Origin: Valencia hispanica
Lineage: Eukaryota; Chordata; Actinopteri; Cyprinodontiformes; Valenciidae
Reading direction: 5' to 3'
DNA: 64,000 nt
NCBI GenBank assembly: GCA_963556495.2
Contig: OY747703.1
Location: 31,458,296-31,522,295, forward strand
Below, piece after piece: positions 23,801 through 32,780 of this stretch (position 1 is its first letter; each line of letters begins with the position of its first letter). The notes beneath the pieces are model-generated. The model was not told the DNA's origin. It did not search any database and was given only the letters and a program-made list of their open reading frames with translations. Position numbers and translations under genes: made by a program.

Positions 23801-26800
23801 AGGCCTTCAGAGAACAGCTGAATGAGATTAAATTACATACAGGTGAACTCCATTTACTGAGATAGTAAATATAGTTTTCCTTCAATTTCACATTTTGCTC
23901 TACTTTGTATTGCATTCCACTTTGCCAACAACCTTTTTCCAACGCTTTTTCCTTAACTCTCGCGATAACACATTAGAATATTCCAGACTATACAGTGAGT
24001 TAACACTCTCCCTCTTTCTTAAAAACAAAAACTTGACTGCACCACTTAAACATTTTGTTTTTACATTTAACACATGAATGTTGTACAACTTGACGGCCCC
24101 ACTGAAACATTTTGTTTGTACATTTTACACATGAATGTTGTACAGACTAACATTATATTGGTGCAAAGATTTTCACTGCATCCACACACCCTCATCTAGT
24201 GCTTTCAGAAGTACAAGAGGAGAAGAACCCTTTTTTGTCAATCAGCAAGTTGTGACTTTGCGTCTGCCCAACATACCTCCTTAATTTTGTTAGTTTGTAT
24301 GATCTCTTTGATGCTACTCATTTCTAACCTGAGTCTCTTTTCTGTGACCTGTTTTGTAGATTTAAGAGCATCAAACAAGGAGTGGTTATCAGTGATACAG
24401 ATGATGGGCAGTGTTTTCAGATCAGCTTTACCAGTAGTGAGTTCAGAATGAATGAACAGTAGCATTTTTAATGTTGGATGCCAGGCTACATATGTCAAAC
24501 ATAACATCTTGTCTTGTTTAGCAACCCACAAAATCTGTCCTATTTTGGATCTGAGCTGCTCTCTCTCTGTCTCATCTAGTGGAGCTTCTCTCTGCGTGGC
24601 ACGTGATGCTTGTAAATGAACTGGATGTAGGTTGTCATCATAGCTGTGCTGATGCACCTGTACCATACTACCCACAGTAGAAATGTCCATACCCACATAT
24701 GAGAAACTCATGTTCCTCACACCCAACATGAAAAACAGACTTAAGTACCGGTATAACACTAGTTATAAAATGTTCTGATCCTGCCCAAAGAAAATCATCA
24801 ACATGACATGCCAGTACTCCTGCTATTTCAGCCTGCTCATTCTGCCAGTAGAAGACTGCAGGGTCGACTTGTGATATTTTACCACCAGTGTTCAACAGGA
24901 GTTCCTTAATCTTGTTGTACCAGTAGAGGGAAACGTCAGCAAGTCCATACACACATTTCTTTAGTTTCCACAATACATTTTCTACACCTGCTTCAGGGGG
25001 AGGACGAACATGAATATTTCTTGAGTTCCATTCCCTGCAAAAAAGCAGATTTAATGTCCATAGAATGAACTTTCCATTTGTTTTGACAGATCACAGCTAG
25101 CAACAGCCCGAGAATCCTTTTGTAACTCATGAATATGGATTTCTTCAAAGTCTCTCGCCACAGGGCGTGCTTTTGGAACAATACCATTAACAGTTTCTTT
25201 TAGTGTACAGACCCATCTAGTGGAAATACATTTCTGACCAATGTCTGTAACCTCTTCGTAAACGTTATTTCGCCAGTTTTCCAACTCTTAGCTGTTTAGC
25301 TGCATCAAAAGAAATATCTTTGGTGATCAGTACATCATCATCTGTGTGTTCACTTTTGGTGTCAAGATGATCAACCTGAGACAAATCTAAAGCTTGTTTT
25401 TGTCCCTCACTGCTATCAGGTTTAATATACTGCACATTGTACCAGCTTTTGTATTGCCCTTTTGCTTTTCCTGCTCTGCTTAAAACTGGCTGTGTGCTGA
25501 ACACCATCATCTCTGTTGGTAAATGTGATTATCTGACCTGTTCTCAGTTTTACATCAGAATATGGTAGAGTATTAGCTACCTCAGTCTCTAATCCATTAT
25601 CTATGTCTCCTGAGTTGTTTGTCTCATCTATTTCGATGTTTCCAGTGATTTATTTTTCTCTGTTCCCACTCATTTCACCATCTCCATTATTTAACACATC
25701 AGTGCAAGCCATTTCATTTTCTATGCCACTAACAGGAGCACTAAACTGTACAGGTTTTTCCTCATCCTGAATGTTTGCTTTGCTTAACCTGGACTGGTGT
25801 GTTCTGACCAGAATCCCACCCTGTCTTAAGAACACTACAACTCCGTCCTGTCCAATAACTACACCGGGACCCTTCCACTCAGCACTGTCTGCTCATTTGT
25901 AGTACACTTTGTCACCTGTCACATACTTTTCATCTGTAGGCCTGAGCTGCTTACGTAGTGCTCTTCTTTTTCTCTCTGAGCATTCCACCTCTGTGAAAGC
26001 TCTTCTAGAAGCATGTAATGTTGTTAGGTGTTGTCCTACTCTAGAACTCATGGAGATGCCCTCTAGGGCGGGTGGTTTATCAACCAAAACAGAGTGTAGA
26101 TTGGGATTTTGTCCAAACACAAGTTGATGTGGACTGTAACCATGAACATTAATCATACTATTTTTGGCCATTAGAGCCCAGTCCAGAGCAGTTTGCCAGC
26201 TACAATCATTTTCTCTTTTCACCTTCAAGATAATTTCAGTTAGTGTCATGTTGTGTCTCTCCAGCAGTCCGTTGCTCCAAGGACTGTATCCCGCTGTGGT
26301 ATTCGTCTCGATGTTGAACTTTTCCGCCATGTCTCTAACTTTCTTGTTGTTAAATTCTCCACCATTGTCTGTTTAGATCCGTTTGGGGGCACCATGGATG
26401 CTTATCCACGAGTGGATGAAAGAGTTGATCATTTCTGCAGGTTTCTTGGTCTTCACAATGTTTCCAGCACTGAAGCGTGTGAAGTGATCTATGATGTGTA
26501 GGTACCACACCCCAGGTTCCAGCTCATGCAAATCCATCGCCACGGTCTCATTATATTCTGAGGCTAAGGGTAAGCCAACAGCAGTTTAGGTTTGGTCCTG
26601 CTGTATTTTTGACATATCTCAGTCACGAATGATTTCCTGTAAAATGATGGGGCAATCTTGTTCATTATTTCCAGAGCTTAGCATGAGCCTGTGCAGCCGG
26701 TCTGCCGAGGAATGGCCAAACTGTGCAGCTTCAGGAGAACTTTACGTTTTTCTTTTAACGACATCTCTGCTTTGACCAGGAGTACTTCACTTTCGTTACA

Positions 26801-29730
26801 GTTCATTTCTGGATTGTCATCTCTAATGTCCACACAGTAGTGTCCCGAAGTAGGCAGTTCAAGAGGCACTTCATGTTTAAACATGACAACTCTGTCTTTT
26901 TCCATGTCTAGGACCGTTCCTGCTCTTTTTAGGGACATCTTGCTCAGGAGCAGGAGAATATCAACTGGGACAACTTCACTTTCAATGTGACATTTTGTTT
27001 TGCCTATTTTTGCTGGAAGCTTCACTCTTTTGTTGGAATATACTATCTGACCCTCAACAAATCTGAAGGGCCTGGAGCTTGGAGATTCTGTTTTCATTCA
27101 GGTCATTTACATAACTCTCCAGCCACTTTTCGCCACAAACCGTCCTCGTGCATGCAGTGTCAATAATGGCTGATCCCAGTGACTCAGTCAGAAAGATTTC
27201 ACAGTCCGCTATAGCATCTTTAGTAAACAACATAATGTTACATTCTTCCATACTTTTGTCTTCTATCAACTTTACTTCATTTCTCCGATGAGGACAGTCT
27301 TTAGCCCAGTGGTACGTACTCTGACAGACTGCACATTTTGTTCTCTTACCATATCTGTCGGGTGGATTTGTACCCTGTTGTGGCTGCCGTTGTCCGCCCT
27401 GTGGCATGCCGTTACTCCGTCTGAATTTGCTCGGTAACTTCTGCTCTGTGAAGAAAACTGCACCTTCAGTATCGCTGCCGGTACTTGACCCGGTGATTTT
27501 CCCTCTGAAAATCCGCTTCAGTGGCGACTAGGGATGGGCATATTTAATCGACGATCGATTAATTGATCATTAAGAATTTCATCGATGATATTTTTTTACC
27601 GATCAATTAACGCATGTTCTGTTGCGTAGTGTGAGTTTTGAAGGAATGCAATTAATTTTGCTATGTGGCAGTAATTAAACACTTTACCACACGAGGGCGA
27701 TGACTGAAAATAAAACCCACAGGCCGACTCAGTTTCTTGCCAGTTTCTGTGTATTTCAAAAGTAGCATTGTCATGAAGATGTCACAGCGAAGTGTGGCGT
27801 GGGACCACTTTGACTAAAAAAACAAACAAAACAAAAGGACTCAGTTCACTGCCAACACTGCGAAGCTGTGTATAAGTACTTGAATGCACTTCCAACCCTG
27901 GTTAGAAGCGGAGCATCCTGCTCTTGGTCTCAACCTAGCATCAAGTCGGTGTTAACACGGAGGAGCCGAGATGCACAACGAACAGAGAAACTTACTCACC
28001 GATTACTTTCTGAGGGAGGCTCCGCCACCCCTGGATTGCTCCCCTACAGACTGGTGGAAAATGAATTAAACAAGATTCCAGAGGCTTGCCAAGTTAGCAC
28101 GGAGGTTTGTGTATCACAGCGACGTCTGTCCCTCACAGCAGGTGATCTCGGCGCTGCAGGTCAGACGCGAAAGCAGCCTGACGACGTCAGTCTGGTCATC
28201 AGGCAGCTTTCGCTTCTGACCCCAGCAGCATGTTAACATGCTCATCTTTCTCAACAAAAATCACTAGACTGGTGCTAAAGTTGTATATAAGTTAGTTTCT
28301 TTTTTGTCTTTTTTACTCTGTTAATGAGCCTAATTCATTGTTAGGGACGCTGATCTCTCTCATCCTCTTTCTCGACTCTTTTTGCCAAATGTAACACAAA
28401 ACGATCAGACCTATAAGTATTTATTTTTTTATTAAGTTGTTTAACATGACTTTTTTTTTTTTACTTTTTGGAGAGAGAAAAAATATGAGCGTCAGTTGTG
28501 TTAATGAGTAGCGTCTTTTAGCTGTCGGTTCCGCTGCTTATAGCGCATATTTTCGTGCAACTACCGTGAATTAATTCTGTTTAACTTCCACAAGGTGTCC
28601 CACTTGTAATGAAGATCTCAATGAGGAAACACTATTTTTCTATTCTCACTGCATTTTAATATAGCCTATGACCACTGAATTTAAATATAAAAATACCAAT
28701 GATTAATCGAAAATCTATCGTTAATTCTCCCGATGATCGATGACAGTTTAATCGAATGCCCATCCCTAGTGCCGACTTCATGGATGAAAATGTCAGATCC
28801 GCGCACGCTGTAAGTGCTAGCTGTCTGTTCTTCTCCTCGAGACAAGCTGTGTCCAGGAGTTTGAATCCCAACACAGCGTCATACTTTGTCATAGGGTTGT
28901 ATCTTTGTTCAAACTCAATTATGTAGTCTGCCATCGGCATCGAACTTTCCTTGGATATCTAGTCGAAGTAAGAGTATGCTTCATAAGCCCGGTCTTTTTC
29001 TTCTCCCAAGAAAACTGTCCAATTTCGCAATCAATGTTTCCATACCGTCATCTTTGTTAAGATCCTCCGCGGATATTTCCAAAGCGGTCTCTCTGGCTCG
29101 CCCTTCGAGCCCCAGCGCCACCGCTTGCTTCTTCTTGTCCAGATCCGTAACAAGTCTCCACATACTAACTTCATTTTTCCAGCACTCGTATGGCCTGGCT
29201 TCATCAAACTAAGGTGGTTTTCAATAATTGGTAACCATCCTCTGCTACCATGTAAAGTCCAATAAACACGACGTTTTTCTCTTTGAACAGCCTTTATTCT
29301 TCCACCGCCATATTGCATTCAACTTAGCCAACAACCGCGCTTTTTCCTTAACTCTCGCGATAACACAAGAATATTCCATACTATACAGTGAGTTAACACT
29401 TTAGTACATCACATATAATCCCAATAAAATACATTAATTTGCAACATAAAATGTGAAAAAGGTGAAAGGTTTTTTCAGAAACATTAACTTATTGGAGTCT
29501 TATCTGAAATGTATTGCAGTCCAGATCAGCATTCAGGTTTTCAGTAACATCTGAGCAGATTTTAAATCTCTAATTTCTACGCTTCAGACCTGTCGGCTCG
29601 AGTCGACGCGGTCAAGGAGGAGAACCTGAAGTTGAAGTCGGAGAATCAGGTCCTTGGCCAGTACATCGAGAACCTCATGTCGGCCTCCAGCGTCTTCCAG
29701 ACCACCGACACCAAGAGCAAGCGGAAGTGA
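18463..29730 (+). CDS. scoc: Short coiled-coil protein (SCOC)
   Basis: SCOC is a small Golgi-associated coiled-coil protein. It binds Arl1/Arl3-type GTPases and FEZ1 and modulates autophagosome formation. Four coding exons join in frame: 18,463-18,508, 23,169-23,240, 23,318-23,398 and 29,588-29,730 (stop TGA 29,728-29,730). All junctions have GT donors and AG acceptors. The core reads [18 protein letters not shown], then [20 protein letters not shown], then [20 protein letters not shown] and TKSKRK, matching vertebrate SCOC. The usual ~80-residue form would start at the internal ATG 23,222 (MNCDIDGDLEN). The 18,463 exon adds [15 protein letters not shown] plus a linker in frame. Its use as a start is inferred; an exon upstream with a different start is possible. 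The last intron (6.2 kb) hosts an antisense copia element. Confidence 0.9.
19175..19780 (-). mobile_element. LINE-type interspersed repeat in scoc intron 1
   Basis: It begins AAGGCAAGTTTATTTATATT and CAAAGTGCTTCACAGTA, the common fish retroposon terminus (rc of ...tgtgaagcactttg...aaataaacttg). It continues with TTTAGTTCTGGTCCTGGGAA and TCTGAGGGGTCTACATGGTT, which occur in a widespread fish LINE non-coding region. No open frame of note. The family name is uncertain. Confidence 0.45.
20391..20702. mobile_element. hAT-like MITE (TAGGGCTGCACAAT family)
   Basis: The left end is TAGGGCTGCACAATACTAG and the right end GTGTACAGCCCTA is its imperfect inverse. An ATATTGTG..TGATATTGTGATTGTG interior is typical of a common fish hAT MITE. 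Another partial copy with GGGGCTGCACAATATTGGG lies at about 20,165. No matching 8-bp flanks were seen. Confidence 0.5.
20780..20856. repeat. (TA)n microsatellite
   Basis: Pure alternating AT for about 77 bp inside scoc intron 1. The Ile-Tyr repeat frame it creates on the - strand is an artefact. Confidence 0.97.
21235..21341 (+). promoter_or_regulatory. Possible non-coding first exon of scoc
   Basis: A strong donor, TTTACTTGTAG|GTAAGTAAA, lies at 21,341/21,342 downstream of a mixed-composition block with no in-frame protein match. Splicing from here to the exon at 23,169 would give the canonical ATG at 23,222. This rests only on the donor sequence and position; the 5' boundary is a guess. 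Confidence 0.25.
21342..23168. other. scoc intronic sequence; nothing else recognised
   Basis: AT-rich sequence with an A18 run near 23,121. The acceptor for the exon at 23,169 is TTCTCTCCGTTAG. No domain or transposon termini were seen. Confidence 0.4.
23911..24005 (-). repeat. Copia 3' LTR, about 95 bp
   Basis: On the - strand it begins TGTTAACTCACTGTATAGTC. It matches 29,314-29,398 along its length except for small indels, including a gap around CCTTTTTCCAACG. The left boundary is set at TGCATTC and could be 5 bp further out. The LTR is unusually short. Confidence 0.75.
24032..24145. repeat. 57-bp tandem duplication in the copia 3' untranslated region
   Basis: Two adjacent units, 24,032-24,088 and 24,089-24,145, both run CTTGAC...CATTTTG...CACATGAATGTTGTACA. 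They differ at only a handful of positions. They lie between the RNase H fragment and the 3' LTR. Confidence 0.85.
24238..24759 (-). pseudogene. Copia RNase H region (broken)
   Basis: The - strand reads [20 protein letters not shown], where the shared copia motif is G-Q-x-x-W-x-A-x-Q. It then reads [20 protein letters not shown] (substrate-loop Asp and N-x-S-L-x-D-A-L) and [14 protein letters not shown]. This is the C-terminal RNase H part of copia polyproteins. The frame differs from the RT piece, so the polyprotein is disrupted. Confidence 0.75.
24668..25290 (-). pseudogene. Copia reverse transcriptase region (broken)
   Basis: Motifs in order are [20 protein letters not shown] (fingers), [14 protein letters not shown] (first catalytic Asp), [20 protein letters not shown] and [16 protein letters not shown], which holds the V-D-D catalytic pair. 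These are the standard copia RT blocks. The pieces lie in different frames, so no complete enzyme is encoded. Confidence 0.85.
25893..26515 (-). pseudogene. Copia integrase core (broken)
   Basis: The - strand shows the three catalytic residues in context. They are Asp in [14 protein letters not shown], Asp in [12 protein letters not shown] (preceded by an in-frame stop) and Glu in [20 protein letters not shown]. The spacing fits the D,D(35)E integrase core. The stop before TDNGGEF splits the domain. Confidence 0.85.
26678..27463 (-). pseudogene. Copia zinc knuckle and aspartic protease region
   Basis: A CCHC-like knuckle C-A-V-C-Q-x-x-Y-H-W-A-K-D-C lies near 27,310, followed by a protease-like [19 protein letters not shown] segment with DTA where active copia proteases have DSG or DTG. 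Downstream text such as [20 protein letters not shown] matches the protease-integrase spacer of fish copia elements. Two frames are used, so it is non-functional. Confidence 0.7.
27529..28768 (+). mobile_element. hAT element inserted in copia, internally deleted (copy 1)
   Basis: The termini TAGGGATGGGCAT and ATGCCCATCCCTA are inverted. The 8-bp flanks GTGGCGAC (27,521-27,528) and GTGCCGAC (28,769-28,776) differ at one base. A + strand start at 27,779 reads [12 protein letters not shown] then stops; this is the start of a BED zinc finger. Farther in, [17 protein letters not shown] and NMLIFLNKN match the hATC dimerisation domain. The catalytic core between these is missing, so the element would need a helper transposase. 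Confidence 0.92.
28780..29320 (-). pseudogene. Copia gag region (broken)
   Basis: Segments read [55 protein letters not shown] and [20 protein letters not shown]. They resemble the capsid-type gag of animal copia elements, with a leucine-rich conserved core. Frames shift between the pieces. The hAT insertion at 28,768 separates this region from the zinc knuckle. Confidence 0.65.
29314..29398 (-). repeat. Copia 5' LTR, about 85 bp
   Basis: It is the partner of the repeat at 23,911-24,005, sharing TTTTTCCTTAACTCTCGCGA and ACTATACAGTGAGTTAACA. It begins TGTTAACTCACTG on the - strand. Differences between the two LTRs show that the insertion is not recent. Confidence 0.75.
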
Positions 29731-30118
29731 GGCGGCGTCGAACAGAAAGCGGCTTCCCAAGGACAGAGAGGCGTTTGGAGATTCCTGTAACCATTTACCC
29801 GAGTCAGAGCTAAACAAATGTAAATATGAAAATAGTGTTTGTAAAATAGTTTTGTTTGTGTTTATTTTTGAACGCACCAACAGCGGGACATTTTGTTGTG
29901 CCTCAATTTAAACGTCATGTTCTAAAATGAGTTAAACATCAAATATGTTACCATGAACCTTATTATCAGCGTTAAATAATTTAACTTATTTTTGTATATT
30001 CTGTTGTTGGACAGCTGGATCTGGTACTTCAGTTGGTCTTATCTCATATAATGGTCAACTTTATTCCTCTACTTGCAGCTGATTCGCTGACCAGTGTTAT
30101 GCACAATGAAAAATGTAT

Positions 30119-30124
30119 AATAAA
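30119..30124 (+). terminator. Probable scoc polyadenylation signal
   Basis: AATAAA lies 390 nt after the scoc stop codon, with T/G-rich sequence following. Other weak candidates exist farther on. Confidence 0.5.
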
Positions 30125-30139
30125 GGGATGTCGAAGTGA

Positions 30140-31640
30140 TATCTTATGTATTAACATATCTAAAGAAATGGCTTTTATATTTAGCACTAAACTGGATAAA
30201 GCTGAAGAAATTTTGGTAGGTGGATGGTAAATTTGTAGGGTTTGGTAAGTTCAGAGGCTAAAAGGTAAACTGGCATCATTAATAATAGTTTTATTGCTAC
30301 TAAAAACGTTCTGTTTAGGTATTCAGTGAAAAAAATCCAACCAAAACTAGCATCATTTTAGTCCATTTGGTTCCTTGTTTCTCTAATGGTGATGGAGGAG
30401 GGGATACAAGAGGTCAAGTAACACCATGACGAGGGAAGAAAGATGTACTTTCAGAGCTCTTGAGTGGTATTGATCCGATCGCCTGCCAGGAGACGGGCGT
30501 TAAAACTCATCTTCAGTGTGTAGCGGCAGACCGGGCGTGTCCGAGTTTTCCGCTGCCTTGGTGAAAAGTGATCTGAACCGGAAGTAAAAGGACTAACATG
30601 AATGAAAACTGGAAATGGTTCGTTTTGGAGGTTACGGACACAGTGGCTTCCAAAAGCAGCTTCTCTGACGACTTATTTTTAATCAGTTAAATGTATTCTG
30701 ATTGGATTTTAAGTGGTAGACCAACACAAAGAGTGTAAATGTTAAGTGGAAGGTAAAATAAAGCTGAAAGGTATGACCTACATTAGGGATGAGCCATTCT
30801 TTATTTGAGGAAAATATTGTGACCCTTTGTGAGAAAAGCAGCTCTGATTGATCTTTGAAAATAGGATAAGTGCTGTTTAGTAGTGCAATTTCATTACTTA
30901 ATACAACTAGTGTACTGAAATTGCCTTTTTAGTGAGTGGATGCATTGATATCAGTTGCCAAAAGCATTGTGATGAATTTCTGCCACTTTCATCTTTATCA
31001 CAATAAATGCCACAAAATACTGAAAACGTTTCAAATCAACGCCGCCCTGCCCAGTTGTATTCAGTTCACCTTCAGTCAACACTTAAGTTTTGGAGCATGT
31101 CTATGCCAACTTTGAACATAGAGGCTTTTTTTTGCCTATATTTATCTACAAAATAGCTCAAACTCAGACCGGATGGAGTGCTTCTGTGAGGGCAATTTGT
31201 TGCACTGGATTTTAGGGGAATCAGTCAAGGGGGCTGAAGAGAGATGCATGCCATGTTTTTTCAGATTTGTTTTTATAAAATTGTACTAAAACTATGTACT
31301 ATGTTTCTTCCACATTAGTTATACCCTACTTTGTGTTAGTTTATCAAACAAATCCTGATGAAATACATTCTGGTTTGTATCCAAGTTAAATTGGGGGGTA
31401 GAAGTACTTTTACGATGTAATGCTGTGACTTTTCAAGGTTATTTTTTTATACTTTCAGCAGCTATGCTGGCATGCTAAATTCCTCCTTTTTAAACACTTG
31501 CTGGCCGTGTTGTGTGTCCACGATTGCCTTTGAATGTTTTTTGTTTTAATCAAAGCTCACCGTCACCACTCCAAGTCTCATCACCTGCACAGACCTGCTG
31601 CATTAAAATAAAATTCTTTCCCAAAATGGACGCAATGCAT
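30140..31640. other. Intergenic space between convergent scoc and clgn
   Basis: AT-rich sequence with no coding or transposon signature recognised. Both genes point into this interval. Confidence 0.5.
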
Positions 31641-31651
31641 CTGATTTTTTT

Positions 31652-31670
31652 TTTATTAAATAATTTTATT
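31652..31670 (-). terminator. Probable clgn polyadenylation signals
   Basis: Two AATAAA hexamers on the - strand (31,670-31,665 and 31,657-31,652) lie about 1.1 kb past the clgn stop, in a long T-rich (+) context. The implied 3' UTR covers 32,780-31,650. This assumes no closer signal is used. Confidence 0.45.
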
Positions 31671-32780
31671 TCCAAGAGCAAATGTACAAGTTGCAAACAA
31701 ATGTAAACAGGGATAAGTGCCAACATGTGGCAGAAGGATGAACTACAAAAGCTTTAGATGACAATAAAAAAACCAAACAAAGCAGATCGATGTCTCTCCC
31801 AGCCAGCAGGCTAAGATCTAACCACCGGCTCAGAGATGTTCTAGGAAAGCAGTGCTGCGTTCTGTGATTTCTTTTTAGAATTCCCCGCTGCAGATGGTCA
31901 AGGCAAAAAAATAAAATAAAAATCAACCCTACCTTAGCTGCAAGCATGGACTTTGTCAGTTTTTCTATTTTTAAGCTAAGTATTTCAGACCTCTGCTCAA
32001 AATAAGCACATCAGTGGCACGTTTCTGGAAAGTTGCCTCAAGCCTTGAAACACTTTAATACTAAACCTCGATTCGTACCAGCGTGAAACAAAGTCAAACA
32101 AAAACCAATAAATAAGAGAATGTCGGAGCTCATTTTCAACTCAACACTAAAAAGAGAAACAGATGCTCATTACAAACTGGCTAAAATCTAGACTAGAAAT
32201 GCATTTTTAAAAACTGGAATCTTTTAACAAAGTTGAAATGAATCTGTTTGCTTTCTCAGCTCATCTTGAAACTTTCCCTCAAATCAAGGACTTGTGTGAA
32301 TAAAGCGCTCATCTCCCCTGTGATATGCTGTAAAATAATAAGACGAGCAAACAGCGGTGCTGAGGCTCTGCTGCTTTTATCGACAGCAGACTGATGGTTT
32401 TTGGAGAGAGGGAAAACAGACGGAATATGCCGACGTTTTGACGACTTCTGGAACAGAAGGTTGAGGAAAAAAAATTTATGGAAGCTAGAAACGGTGGAGG
32501 ACATTACACGTAACCTCGCGGCGTGGTGTGGGGGTCATCCGACAGAGGACGGGAGGAGGGAGAGGCATGGAACGGGGTGTGTGGGTCTGTGTGGTTGAAA
32601 CCTGGGCCGGGCGGGTGGAGCTGAGACACAGATGGGTCAGCCGGGTGACTGCAGGCTACCATTGGGGTTGGAGGACATACCAGGCTGCTCCACCGAGGAA
32701 GGAGGGAGCAGCTACACCAGAGAAGACCCCTTTTTCACCTCCCCCACCGAGGAGGAGAGACAGGAGACGTAGGGTTTACC

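Larger units (their letters stand above)
23911..29398 (-). mobile_element. Copia-type LTR retrotransposon, inactivated, antisense in scoc intron 3
   Basis: Short related LTRs flank a - strand gag-pol unit with copia domain order. From right to left this is gag (about 29,320-28,780), zinc knuckle and protease (27,460-27,050), integrase (about 26,520-25,890), reverse transcriptase (25,290-24,670) and RNase H (24,760-24,240). Integrase before RT is diagnostic for Ty1/copia. Frames are broken by stops and shifts, and a 1,240-bp hAT element interrupts the gag region. It lies wholly inside the scoc intron (23,399-29,587) in opposite orientation. A 5-bp target duplication could not be read cleanly. 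Confidence 0.85.

Noticed and set aside
23906..29403. A 5-bp target duplication for the copia element
   Set aside because: Candidate flanks (CTTTG against CTTTA) depend on where the LTR edge is drawn and do not match exactly, so I do not claim it.
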